A DNA stretch of 41,321 nt from Candidatus Brevefilum sp. (GTDB taxonomy: Bacteria; Chloroflexota; Anaerolineae; Anaerolineales; Anaerolineaceae): contig JARGGB010000024.1 in the NCBI GenBank assembly GCA_029210815.1, forward strand, positions 1 to 41,321, given 5' to 3'. How positions within the stretch are numbered: the first letter of the stretch is position 1; every line of letters starts with the position of its first letter. The notes under the pieces are model-generated. The model was not told the DNA's origin, did not search any database, and saw only the letters and a program-made list of their open reading frames with translations. Positions 8,578-16,860 of this stretch are shown in pieces. A program made the position numbers and the translations under genes.

Positions 8578-9500
8578 AGGACCTCTTTCAAATATGGCTG
8601 AACCAATGCTTCACTCCGCTCCCAAACCGCAATCCGCTGTTCCTGCCTCACGGAATACCAGGCTGGTTTTTCTTCAATGGTCTGGTTAAAAAATTTTCCT
8701 GTGACCCCTTCTAATTCCGGGTCCGCTGCCATGTAGTAAATAGCCCTGGCTGAATGAGCAGGATCTTTCAGGAACCTTTGCAGGATGTAGCGGTTGTATA
8801 AACGGTAAATAATCGGGTTATCCATGCCAATATTTGTTCGCACTGCCCCCGGGTGCATCAGATTGACTGTTACACCGCTGTCCTTCAGCAGATCTGCAAA
8901 AACCATGGCGGTATGGATTTGCGCAATCTTTGCTCCGCCATATGCCAGCATGCCAATGAAAGGACGTTTAGACCAGTTAAGATCGTCAACTTTTAGCCAG
9001 CCAAAACGGTGCGCCTCAGAACTGATGTAAAGCACCCGAGACGGGGCAGCTTTCTTAAGATTTTCTGCCAACAGTTTCGTTAACAAAAAGGAGGCAAGGT
9101 GGATCACCCCAAAAGTCATTTCATGACCGTCGGGGGTCAGCCTACGGCGCTTCTTAAAAACGCCAGCATTATTGATCAAGACGTGAATTTCCGGGTAGTT
9201 TTGCCTGATTTCCAAACCAGCCCTTTGCACCTCGGATAATTTTTGAAAGTCAGCAATGACAACCTCCGCCTGGCAGCCATACTCTCCAGCAAGCATCTGC
9301 TGAATTTCGACTGCTTTTTCTGCATTTCTGCAAACCATCACAAGCTGGGCACCCCCTTGTGCAAGCCGTTTGGCAGCCTCGTAACCAATCCCGGAAGTTG
9401 ACCCGGTGATCACACAGACCTTGCCATCCATCCTGGCATCGGTGGTTTTTTGTGTCTTCAAGTTATTTTGGATGAACTGCAATTCTTCAGGGAGCTTCAT
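8574..9500 (-). CDS. Short-chain dehydrogenase/reductase, retinol-dehydrogenase-like
   Basis: A classical SDR, 308 aa. The nucleotide-binding loop is TGSTSGIG (32-39), NNAG lies at 110-113, and the active site has Ser160/161 with Tyr187-x3-Lys191 (AYGGAK). An extra 25-residue N-terminal helix and the C-terminal YMAADPELEGVTGKFF segment resemble the retinol dehydrogenase/WW-domain oxidoreductase-like branch. It probably oxidises an alcohol or reduces a ketone with NAD(P). It is the middle gene of a three-gene operon, 12 bp after the SnoaL-like gene and overlapping the FAD oxidoreductase gene. No strong ribosome binding site is visible, consistent with coupling to the upstream gene. Confidence 0.88.
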   Translation of the reverse strand: MKLPEELQFIQNNLKTQKTTDARMDGKVCVITGSTSGIGYEAAKRLAQGGAQLVMVCRNAEKAVEIQQMLAGEYGCQAEVVIADFQKLSEVQRAGLEIRQNYPEIHVLINNAGVFKKRRRLTPDGHEMTFGVIHLASFLLTKLLAENLKKAAPSRVLYISSEAHRFGWLKVDDLNWSKRPFIGMLAYGGAKIAQIHTAMVFADLLKDSGVTVNLMHPGAVRTNIGMDNPIIYRLYNRYILQRFLKDPAHSARAIYYMAADPELEGVTGKFFNQTIEEKPAWYSVRQEQRIAVWERSEALVQPYLKEVL

Positions 9501-9512
9501 TGATAATAATCT

Positions 9513-9980
9513 CTATCCAAACAAGCGTTTCATAAATCGTGGGTAAAATTTGTTCATAAAGGGCACATTTACAAAAATATCGCCCCATAAATCATAATAA
9601 TCTCTTTGATGGGTAATCCGCCCATCATCCCCAAGGGTAAGCTTGGTGCAGCCAAAAAGTGAGGTGCTCGGCGTTTTTCTGAAGATCATGGTCATTTCCC
9701 ATTCCATGAAAATCTCGTCTTCATTGGCGGCTATAGAGAATATCTTCATTTTCAGTTCTTCACAACGCTCTGTTAATCGATTGCACATATCCACAAAGGC
9801 TTCTTTTCCCACGATTTTTTGAATGGTATCCTGGAAAACGATATCTTCGTGATAATAGGGGAAAATATGTGACCAATCCGGTTTCCCGCTGGTGTTGTAA
9901 GTTTTAGACCATAACCTCAGAACCACCTCGTTATCAAGGGGCTCAAGCTTGCTTTCTTGTTCTTTCTGGTTATTTCTCAT
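9513..9980 (-). CDS. SnoaL/NTF2-like fold protein
   Basis: A 155-aa soluble protein with the shape of an NTF2/SnoaL-like cone: an N-terminal helix (EVVLRLWSKTYN), then HIFPYYHEDIVFQDT, VGKEAFVDMCNRL and long strands ending in ITHQRDYYDLWGD. The His-Arg-Asp-Tyr tail motif is typical of nuclear transport factor 2-like proteins annotated as limonene-epoxide-hydrolase-like or steroid-isomerase-like. Its role is likely catalysis or binding of a small hydrophobic substrate. It is the first gene of the operon with the SDR and the FAD oxidoreductase, which suggests a shared pathway on a lipid-like compound (inference). Confidence 0.8.
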   Translation of the reverse strand: MRNNQKEQESKLEPLDNEVVLRLWSKTYNTSGKPDWSHIFPYYHEDIVFQDTIQKIVGKEAFVDMCNRLTERCEELKMKIFSIAANEDEIFMEWEMTMIFRKTPSTSLFGCTKLTLGDDGRITHQRDYYDLWGDIFVNVPFMNKFYPRFMKRLFG

Positions 9981-10037
9981 AAGTGTCAGTATCTTAATAA
10001 TTCAACCAAATCATGAACGGATAAAACATTGCAAACA

Positions 10038-10072
10038 ATTATACCCATTGCTGACCTGTAGGTAAGCGGTCA
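10038..10072 (-). promoter_or_regulatory. Candidate promoter of the SnoaL-SDR-FAD operon with overlapping inverted repeat
   Basis: On the minus strand a -10 of TATAAT (10038-10043) lies 16 bp from a weak -35 TTACCT (10060-10065). An inverted repeat TGACC-N11-GGTCA (10052-10072) covers the -35, where a repressor or activator would bind. Confidence 0.45.
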
Positions 10073-10113
10073 TGCATTATTAGAAATGTTATTCACATCA
10101 GTTTAATCAATTG

Positions 10114-10143
10114 TTGAATTAGACAGAGGAACAATTATATAAT
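10114..10143 (+). promoter_or_regulatory. Candidate sigma70 promoter of the ACT-domain gene
   Basis: TTGAAT (10114-10119) and TATAAT (10138-10143) are separated by 18 bp, about 75 bp before the ATG. It is divergent from the neighbouring minus-strand promoter. Confidence 0.55.
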
Positions 10144-10219
10144 AGAAGTAAGCAAGGCGTATAGATCTTAATGATGTTTAATTTCACTAATAAATCATAA
10201 AAATCAGGAGGAAAAGATC

Positions 10220-10585
10220 ATGAAAGATATCGCTGTTATCTTAAGGGACAGCCCAGGAACCCTTGCAGACCTTTGTGAACTTCTTGCAAAAGGTGGCGTT
10301 AATATCGAAGGCATCAGTGTTACCACATACAAGGGTGAATGCCCAATTCACATTCTGGTAGATGATGCCGGTCAGGCTAGAAAAATCCTTGAAGGGAACT
10401 GGATGGAGATCATCAGTGAGCGAGAGGTGCTGTTATTAGAAATCACTGATGAAGTGGGGGCTTTAGGAAAGATCTCCCGCCGCCTTGCGGATAATGATAT
10501 TAACATAGAAGTGATCTATCTCACCATCACCGGGGATCTCGCCCTGGTCGTCGATGACTTGGACAAAGCCCAATGGCTGATGTAG
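10220..10585 (+). CDS. Tandem ACT-domain protein
   Basis: A 121-aa stand-alone protein made of two ACT-type ligand-binding units. The first (about 1-66) has the signature ILRDSPGTLADLCELLAKGGVNIEGISV. The second (about 70-121) repeats the pattern as LLEITDEVGALGKISRRLADNDINIEVIYL. ACT domains bind amino acids and small effectors at dimer interfaces, and stand-alone ones usually regulate amino acid metabolism. AGGAGG lies 8 nt before the ATG, so the start is secure. Its own promoter faces away from the SnoaL-SDR-FAD operon. No catalytic or DNA-binding domain is present. Confidence 0.9.
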   Translation: MKDIAVILRDSPGTLADLCELLAKGGVNIEGISVTTYKGECPIHILVDDAGQARKILEGNWMEIISEREVLLLEITDEVGALGKISRRLADNDINIEVIYLTITGDLALVVDDLDKAQWLM

Positions 10586-10595
10586 ATTCCAGATC

Positions 10596-10614
10596 ATTAC
10601 TCGTGTAATTTTTT
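10596..10614 (+). terminator. Possible weak terminator after the ACT gene
   Basis: ATTAC-TCGT-GTAAT forms a 5-bp stem immediately followed by six T residues, 11 bp after the stop codon. The stem is AT-rich and probably inefficient. Confidence 0.35.
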
Positions 10615-10717
10615 GATCACCGACTTCTGAGGATATTTATATTCGGTAGAAAAACCTGGATTCAACTCATAAGTGTAACAAAGCTGGTGAAAGAAAGGTA
10701 AACTGCAGTTCAATAAA

Positions 10718-10990
10718 TTAGCGAATGGGGAACCCACGAAACATATTCCGCAATCCCTGTCCAATCCCGGACAAGCCTGCCAGCATCCCTTTTAACATGT
10801 TTTCAAACCCAACTGCGACACCCTCAAAATACTGAACCGTCTCTTCCCAGGCATTGGAAAGTGCAGGTAAAACGCCCTCTAAAAAATCCCCCAGCCCTGA
10901 TTCAAGCTCTGAAAGAGAACAGGCAGATAGCAAAAAGGTACAAGCAAAAAACAAAATAGCAAGGTAGGGCTGAACTTTCTTCCCAATCAT
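10718..10990 (-). CDS. Small predicted lipoprotein, 90 aa
   Basis: I do not recognise a family. The N-terminus MIGKKVQPYLAILFFACTF runs into a lipobox LLSAC, so it should be exported and lipid-anchored. The mature part (about 65 residues) is helical and amphipathic, with regular glycines and hydrophobics (GMLAGLSGIGQGLRNMF) and no cysteine. The ATG is chosen because GGAGG lies 5 nt before it; a GTG 18 nt further upstream would place the ribosome binding site inside the gene. It lies 70 bp downstream of the alpha-galactosidase gene on the same strand. An AT-rich stretch (about 11024-11045) between them could hold its own promoter. Confidence 0.65.
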   Translation of the reverse strand: MIGKKVQPYLAILFFACTFLLSACSLSELESGLGDFLEGVLPALSNAWEETVQYFEGVAVGFENMLKGMLAGLSGIGQGLRNMFRGFPIR

Positions 10991-11060
10991 TTTTCCTCCA
11001 CAACTCACCTTGATCGCTATTTATATTATATATTAATTTTTGAAAAAATTCTACTTGATT

Positions 11061-12950
11061 TTACGCCAAAATCCTGAACCAGCGACTTTCATGTGGATCA
11101 AGGTGCAATTCAAAATTTTCCTGCAGGAGCTTTAACTTTTCATTTGTATCTACACACATCAAGGTTAGGTCCTGATTTAATCCCAGATTTTTCAGCGGAA
11201 TTAATCGATTCAATTGAGTTTCTGCCCCATTCAAGAAGAATAGGTGCTCGATATCACCTGATTTTTCTTCCTGACGTATCTGAACGATCAAAAGGTCGTG
11301 AGGATCACCAAGGTTTATAAAGCAGCCGGGTTTCTCATCGAGGGATGCCAAATACTTAAAGCGTTCCAGGAGTTGTGATGAAACATCCGGCAAATAATCA
11401 CTGGTCATCAATGTGCCGCCTGTCAAGCCGGCAAGTGTCAGCAGTGCATTAATTTCAATTTCACTAAAATTGTGAAACTCATTTCTCAGCAAAACGCAAT
11501 CCGGGTCGGTTTGGTAAAGGACGCCATTGATAAAATTTCGATTAGGGATTGAAACAAGGGGTGATTTTGGCGTCTCAGCTGAGACCCAATCCACACCCAT
11601 ATCATTCCCGATTCTAACACTGTCAAATATCCCGACTCCTGCCCACAAAGGAACACCGCAGCCTGCCAGAAAGGCTGAACCAACTGCATCGCGGATAAGC
11701 TCACACCCTCTGCGCCAATATTCGATTCGTGTCAAACCCGCTTGATGGTGAGTTACCTTATCAGGACCATTATCGGCGACAAGATACAAAAAATCGGTTT
11801 TGAAATAGTCCACTCCCCATTCATCATGCCAGGTTTTTAACACATGTTGCAAATACTGGGCTGCGGGCGGATAGGTGATATCCAGGAGATAATATTCCTC
11901 ACTTCGTTTATGCCACCTGAATTCACCATAGAATTTCATGCAGGCAAAGGGTCTTCCAGTTTCTGCTTCTTTGACGACCCAATCAGGATGCTGTTTAAAC
12001 AGCTTGCTCCGATTGCCCACTAAAAAAGGTGCAATCCACAGCCCCGGTGTCAAACCAGCTTCTCGAACAGCCTGGACGATGGGCTGCACCCCGTTTGGAA
12101 ATTGTGGTTCACATTCCAACCAGTCCCCCATTTCAGGTGTGAATCCATCATCAATCAGAAAAACATCAAAATCAATCCTTTCTCTTTCCCTGACCTTTAT
12201 CACGCCTGAAAGATTTTCCAGGATGTTTTCTTCTGTTATGGAAGCATAAAGGTTATACCAGGAACACCAACCAATCATGCGCTTGCGTGGAATCCTGGGG
12301 GGGGTTGATGCATTTTCAGCAACCATTTCCGCCCACTGCCTCAGTCCCGATTCAACATCTTCTGTTTCAAAAAACCTGATTTTTTCTGAGGATAAGGTTG
12401 TGTTCCTGGATAACTTTCTGTCCCAACAGCTCACTACCTCAAGAGCCCGATTCCCTTCTTCATTCTTGTGGACAAAATACTGCTGATACCTGTCATGACG
12501 ATCAAAGCCCAATGTCAGGATGTGTTGGCGTCCCTTGGAAATTAACTGGGTCATACCATAGGATTGATAATGCCTGTCCTCCCCAAGTGAGTCATCATCC
12601 ATATAAACACTGCCATCCCAACTGTGATATCCATTAGAAAGAAAAGTGCTCACCCCCACAACATTTTCAAAACCAAGCCCAAAATTATTAATCACACTGG
12701 GATTTGAGCAGCCTTCCAGGTGAAATTGGACCAGCAATTCACCATTAAGATAGGAAATTGAAACCAAAAAAGCATTCACTTCGTCATTTTGAAGCTTATA
12801 ACACAATTCAAATCCGTTCAAATCATTTCGCTTGATGATCGGTGTTGTGCCCCGGTAAGAAACATCATTGATTACCGGATATAAACCGGAAAATTTTATA
12901 AATCCGAAGTCCAAATTGAACAAATTGTCAGAAATATCGATCTTCATCAT
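11061..12950 (-). CDS. Glycoside hydrolase family 36-type alpha-galactosidase
   Basis: A retaining alpha-galactosidase-like enzyme of about 630 aa. An N-terminal beta-sandwich domain (to about 220) precedes a TIM barrel. Readable landmarks, numbered from the ATG, are WCSWYN (about 228), FLIDDGF (about 264-270), GLWIAPFLVG, the nucleophile region YFKTDF (Asp about 386) and the proposed acid/base region RIGNDMG (Asp about 450). There is no signal peptide, so it should act on imported sugar in the cytoplasm. It is the last gene of the LacI-controlled glycoside operon. A TTG 21 nt upstream is an alternative start; neither start has a strong ribosome binding site. Some GH36 members act on other alpha-glycosides, so galactose specificity is not certain. 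Confidence 0.85.
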   Translation of the reverse strand: MMKIDISDNLFNLDFGFIKFSGLYPVINDVSYRGTTPIIKRNDLNGFELCYKLQNDEVNAFLVSISYLNGELLVQFHLEGCSNPSVINNFGLGFENVVGVSTFLSNGYHSWDGSVYMDDDSLGEDRHYQSYGMTQLISKGRQHILTLGFDRHDRYQQYFVHKNEEGNRALEVVSCWDRKLSRNTTLSSEKIRFFETEDVESGLRQWAEMVAENASTPPRIPRKRMIGWCSWYNLYASITEENILENLSGVIKVRERERIDFDVFLIDDGFTPEMGDWLECEPQFPNGVQPIVQAVREAGLTPGLWIAPFLVGNRSKLFKQHPDWVVKEAETGRPFACMKFYGEFRWHKRSEEYYLLDITYPPAAQYLQHVLKTWHDEWGVDYFKTDFLYLVADNGPDKVTHHQAGLTRIEYWRRGCELIRDAVGSAFLAGCGVPLWAGVGIFDSVRIGNDMGVDWVSAETPKSPLVSIPNRNFINGVLYQTDPDCVLLRNEFHNFSEIEINALLTLAGLTGGTLMTSDYLPDVSSQLLERFKYLASLDEKPGCFINLGDPHDLLIVQIRQEEKSGDIEHLFFLNGAETQLNRLIPLKNLGLNQDLTLMCVDTNEKLKLLQENFELHLDPHESRWFRILA

Positions 12951-12997
12951 AAATTGAATTGCCTGATTCAAAAATTGAAAGGGAGCGGCCGTAAAAG

Positions 12998-14008
12998 TTA
13001 ATGACTTGACTTTAGCAAGATTTCCTGTCGGGTTTCAGCGGATTTGTTTGCTGCTAATACCATATCCAGGGAAAGCGCCCCTTCCCTGATCGGGGTTCGG
13101 GTTTGAGAGCCCGTGTTTATCGCTTTTATCAGATCCTGCATTTCAGATAAGTGAATATTCCGGTCTTCTTTGATCATTTCAGTGTCTATTGGATCTTGAT
13201 CAGTAAAGAATAAATTAGCCTCGTTTGCACCAAAAAATTCCACCGTGAGCTTTTCAGCCACCAACCGGTAATCATTGATCCAGCGACCTGGTATCGCGCC
13301 ATTCGTCGCATAAATCACGCCCAGCGCGCCTTTTGGGAAGGAGTAAATCGTTGCGCTTACATCCTCATTGGTGTATCCCGGAACCTCGGTGTGAAACAAA
13401 TTCTCCTGTCGGCTGAAAACGCTCAGGGGTTCACCCATGATATACCGCATTAGGTCAACCATATGAATGACTTGCTCAACCAGCTGCCCCCCGGATTTTT
13501 CTTTATCTCGCCACCAATCAGCGTGTAAAGCATTGCAAAAATACCGTGCACTCATCAAACCCGGACGCCCTGCTGAATTCTCGTCGATTAAAGACTTTAC
13601 CCGCTCGACCGCTTTACCAAACCGGAACATAAAGCCAACCTGTGACTTTATGCCGGCTGATTCAACAGCTTCAACCATACGCCACGCATGCGCCGAGCTA
13701 AGCGCAATTGGTTTTTCAACGAACAAATGAATCCCTTTGGATGCAGCTAACGCCACTTCATCCTTGTGGGCAAACGGCGGCAGTGTGATGACCAAAAGGT
13801 CTAAGGCTGCATTATCAATTAAATCTCGATAATCCTGATAAATTTGCGCCTTCCCCTGTGTATATTGATCTCGAAAGTTAATTGCATTGTCGACATAATA
13901 GTCACAAAAGGCTGTCAATGATACCTCTGAATCCAGACTCAGCAGGTTCTCTGCATGCCGATGAGCAAATTGACCGCAGCCGAGGATTGCCGTGCGTAGT
14001 TTAGCCAT
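12998..14008 (-). CDS. Gfo/Idh/MocA-family NAD(P)-dependent oxidoreductase
   Basis: A 336-aa sugar dehydrogenase-like protein. The N-terminal Rossmann motif is ILGCGQFAHRH (8-18), and EKPIAL (98-103) carries the catalytic Lys of this family. The C-terminal half is the usual beta-sheet substrate domain with the GGQLVEQVIHMVDLMRYIMG segment, where the His contacts substrate in relatives. The ATG at 14008 is preferred because GAGG sits 7 nt upstream. An earlier in-frame ATG at 14020 would overlap the MDR gene and hide that site. In E. coli, the family member YcjS in a similar cluster oxidises glucosides at C3, so a glycoside 3-dehydrogenase role is a good hypothesis. Confidence 0.9.
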   Translation of the reverse strand: MAKLRTAILGCGQFAHRHAENLLSLDSEVSLTAFCDYYVDNAINFRDQYTQGKAQIYQDYRDLIDNAALDLLVITLPPFAHKDEVALAASKGIHLFVEKPIALSSAHAWRMVEAVESAGIKSQVGFMFRFGKAVERVKSLIDENSAGRPGLMSARYFCNALHADWWRDKEKSGGQLVEQVIHMVDLMRYIMGEPLSVFSRQENLFHTEVPGYTNEDVSATIYSFPKGALGVIYATNGAIPGRWINDYRLVAEKLTVEFFGANEANLFFTDQDPIDTEMIKEDRNIHLSEMQDLIKAINTGSQTRTPIREGALSLDMVLAANKSAETRQEILLKSSH

Positions 14009-14009
14009 C

Positions 14010-15068
14010 TTAAGCCTCATTAAGAAAATCTAATACCACCAGTAAAGCCTCTTCAGGCTTCTCATCAAGAAGCTTGTATGCTTCTTCTGCCCTATCAAAT
14101 GGGACTTTGTGGGTGATCAGGTGTCCAAGGTCTATTGCGCCGTTTTCTTGTAGATCCAAAATCGTCCGAATCAATCGAATTCGATCCCATCGGGATGACA
14201 ATTCTGGCGCAATACCCCCAATTTGTGAACAAATCAATTGAATGCGATTGTGATGAAATTCATCCCCCAGGTAGAGCGTTTCTGCACCGCCTTGAATAAA
14301 GCCAAGCACCACAACCCGTGAAGAATACGCCGCAGAGCGAATGGCTTCATGCAGCGCAGTTGTCGACCCTGATGCTTCAATCACAACATCAGCACCGCGA
14401 TTGGCTGTAAGGTCCTTAATGATTTCAGCGGGGCTGCCTTCTTTGGGGTTAATCGCAAAATCAACAGCCTCATTTTGTTTTGCAAGGTTTAATCGCTTAT
14501 CATAAAGATCCACGCCAATTACACGGGCACCTGAGAGCTTTGCAAGGCGCGCTGCGATCTGTCCGACTACGCCCAATCCAAAAATCACTACATTTTCACC
14601 AATATGAATATTGGCATCCAGAACCCCATTCAAAGCAATGGGACCGATATGTGTAAATATTCCCAAAATTGGATCTAAATTTTTTGGAATCAGACGATCA
14701 CTTGCGATCACCTCTGTTTCAATATGCCAGCTTTTATGTCCCCAGGTTCCGCCAACAATATCACCTGATTTTACACGGCTTACATCCTTCCCAATCTCAA
14801 GAATTTCGCCCACTTCTTCGTATCCCCACCCAACAAGTGGATACGCCATACTGGGTTTGACGCCTGGCAGAAAAAGCTTTCGAGTCGGATCCCATTCCTT
14901 TTGTGTATAAACATTCGTTCCACGGTAAGCGGTCATCTCGGTTCCAGCGCTGATACCCGAATACAAAGTCCTGATCCTAACTTCGTTCGGCTGTAGATCT
15001 TGATTTTCTAGTGGAAGAAAAGAGATTTTACCAGGTTCGGTGATAACAAGTACACTGTCTGCGTTCAT
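14010..15068 (-). CDS. Medium-chain (zinc-type) dehydrogenase lacking canonical zinc ligands
   Basis: A 352-aa MDR-superfamily dehydrogenase with an N-terminal GroES-like domain and an NAD(P)-binding motif GLGVVG (164-169). It most resembles the YcjQ-like or threonine-dehydrogenase-like group. The site that normally reads G-x-C-G-T-D reads GISAGTE (38-44), and the normal GHE reads GYE (82-84). The usual catalytic-zinc Cys and His are therefore both replaced, and the four-Cys structural zinc lobe is not seen. AGAGGG lies 5 nt before the ATG. It follows the phosphorylase gene by 8 bp and precedes the Gfo/Idh gene by 1 bp. It probably oxidises or reduces a sugar or keto-sugar in the same pathway. 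Confidence 0.88.
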   Translation of the reverse strand: MNADSVLVITEPGKISFLPLENQDLQPNEVRIRTLYSGISAGTEMTAYRGTNVYTQKEWDPTRKLFLPGVKPSMAYPLVGWGYEEVGEILEIGKDVSRVKSGDIVGGTWGHKSWHIETEVIASDRLIPKNLDPILGIFTHIGPIALNGVLDANIHIGENVVIFGLGVVGQIAARLAKLSGARVIGVDLYDKRLNLAKQNEAVDFAINPKEGSPAEIIKDLTANRGADVVIEASGSTTALHEAIRSAAYSSRVVVLGFIQGGAETLYLGDEFHHNRIQLICSQIGGIAPELSSRWDRIRLIRTILDLQENGAIDLGHLITHKVPFDRAEEAYKLLDEKPEEALLVVLDFLNEA

Positions 15069-15076
15069 GGTTCCCT

Positions 15077-16840
15077 CTATAAATTTTGATTCTTAAGCCA
15101 CATAGATTGATATGGCTTTAACTTGAGCTGTAATACTTGATGGTCGAAATAATAGTATTCTTTGTTGATCAAATCAACAAGCGCTTGCGCTCCTTGCAGG
15201 CAGGTTTTTTCCATATCAATCGTTAAATCAACTAAGTCCGAACTGATATTAACAAGGATTAAAATAGAACTCGAATTATCAGGTGCACATCTTTCAAGGG
15301 CAAAAACGCGATCATCAAACCTGGAAACCTTTTGCGTCGCTTTCGGATCAAAGGCTGGCTGATCAACTCTTACGGAAAGCAAATGGCGGTATTGGTTGAA
15401 TATTTGATGATGAATATTATCCGGATCTTCAAGTAAAGCTTTTAAAGCATCAAATTCAAATTTCTCTCGATTAATCGATCGTGCTCGACCTGTTTTTTTA
15501 ACTTTTTCAATTGCGTTCCTTGACCCAAACAGGCTGTGATAATAAATTCCGGGGACACCAGACAAAGAGAGTAATATCACCTGTGATGCCAAATAGCGAT
15601 CAATATCAACATTGAGGTCAGGTGTTTCAGGATCATTCAACGCGTCATACAAAGTTGTGTTCAGTTCATAGACGGTTTCTGAACCATCCGGGTTTGAACG
15701 ATGCGATAATAATCCGCCGTGATTGTGAACCTGGTCAATTACCCGCTGAAGTTCTTCTTCACTGAGAATCCCTTTTGCTGGAAGCACACCGATACCATCA
15801 TGAGAGGCAATAAAATTAAAGAATACACCTTTTGACTCCAGGCTGTTCACCCATTCTGACAGATGCTTTGCACTGCCCGAAATCAGAGTGTGCAAAACAA
15901 GCGGTGCTAATGGAAATTGATATACCATATGAGCTTCATCTGTGTGCCCGGTCTCAGGATCAAATTCGCCAAAATAACTGATGTTTTCCAAATGTGGGAC
16001 GTTGGTTTCGGTTATTAAAACCACTTCTGGGTCAGCTTCTTCTAAAATAAGGCGGAGAAGCTTAATCACCCGATGGGTTTCAGTAAGGTGGATACAGGTA
16101 GTGCCCGATTCCTTCCACAAGTAAGCAATGGCATCCAGGCGGATGATGGACGCCCCCTGTCGCAGGTAGAACAAGAGAATGTCAATAATTTCAATCAGAA
16201 CATCCGGATTTGCAAAATTTAAATCAATCTGGTCAGCACTGAAGGTTGTCCAAACTTTAACTGGACCTGAAGCCGTCTCAACCTCGGTTAATAAAGGTGA
16301 TGTTCTGGGCCTGACCACTTTTGACAAATCCCAATTTTCGTCAGGATGGATAAAATAATCCTGGTATTTTGGGTCGCCTTGTAAAAAACCCTGAAACCAG
16401 CGGCTCTCTCGAGATATATGGTTGATCACCATGTCAACCATGATTTTTTTTGTTTTTGCCAATGCCCTGAAATCTTCCCATGTGCCCAGTTTCGGGTCAA
16501 TTTTTCGGTAGTCGATCACCGAAAAACCATCATCAGAGGAATAGGGAAAAAATGGCAAGATATGAACCGAATTAATTTTGTCCCCAATAAAATCATCTAA
16601 AAAATTCTTCAGATTTTGCAAACCTGGATAGTCTGGTGCCTGGATGATGTCCCCATAAGTGATTAATATGCTGTCCTTTTCATTAAATTTTTGAGTTTGA
16701 TCCTCATTTTCAGAAGCAACTGGCAAATTGTGATGCGCTTCCAGCAAAAAGAGGACTCTCTCAGTTAAATTTTGTGCCCGCTCTTCTCCGTAAAGGAATG
16801 CCAATTGTTCATGGAGTTTCTTTTTTATTGAGTTATCCAT
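15077..16840 (-). CDS. GH13 subfamily 18 sugar phosphorylase, glucosylglycerate-phosphorylase-like
   Basis: A 587-aa sucrose-phosphorylase-family enzyme that should split an alpha-glucoside with phosphate to alpha-glucose 1-phosphate. The nucleophile is Asp236 in IIRLDAIAYLWKE, the acid/base Glu278 in LITETN, and the transition-state Asp348 in ASHDGIG. The segment after the nucleophile (LWKESGTTCIHLTETH) resembles what I recall of the glucosylglycerate/glucosylglycerol phosphorylase group (E. coli YcjM and relatives) more than bifidobacterial sucrose phosphorylase. The extra 60 residues at the N-terminus also fit the longer group. There is no signal peptide. AAAGG lies 8 nt before the ATG. 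Sucrose 6-phosphate phosphorylase is the main alternative. Confidence 0.87.
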   Translation of the reverse strand: MDNSIKKKLHEQLAFLYGEERAQNLTERVLFLLEAHHNLPVASENEDQTQKFNEKDSILITYGDIIQAPDYPGLQNLKNFLDDFIGDKINSVHILPFFPYSSDDGFSVIDYRKIDPKLGTWEDFRALAKTKKIMVDMVINHISRESRWFQGFLQGDPKYQDYFIHPDENWDLSKVVRPRTSPLLTEVETASGPVKVWTTFSADQIDLNFANPDVLIEIIDILLFYLRQGASIIRLDAIAYLWKESGTTCIHLTETHRVIKLLRLILEEADPEVVLITETNVPHLENISYFGEFDPETGHTDEAHMVYQFPLAPLVLHTLISGSAKHLSEWVNSLESKGVFFNFIASHDGIGVLPAKGILSEEELQRVIDQVHNHGGLLSHRSNPDGSETVYELNTTLYDALNDPETPDLNVDIDRYLASQVILLSLSGVPGIYYHSLFGSRNAIEKVKKTGRARSINREKFEFDALKALLEDPDNIHHQIFNQYRHLLSVRVDQPAFDPKATQKVSRFDDRVFALERCAPDNSSSILILVNISSDLVDLTIDMEKTCLQGAQALVDLINKEYYYFDHQVLQLKLKPYQSMWLKNQNL

Positions 16841-16860
16841 AATCCAACCTTTGTTAAATT

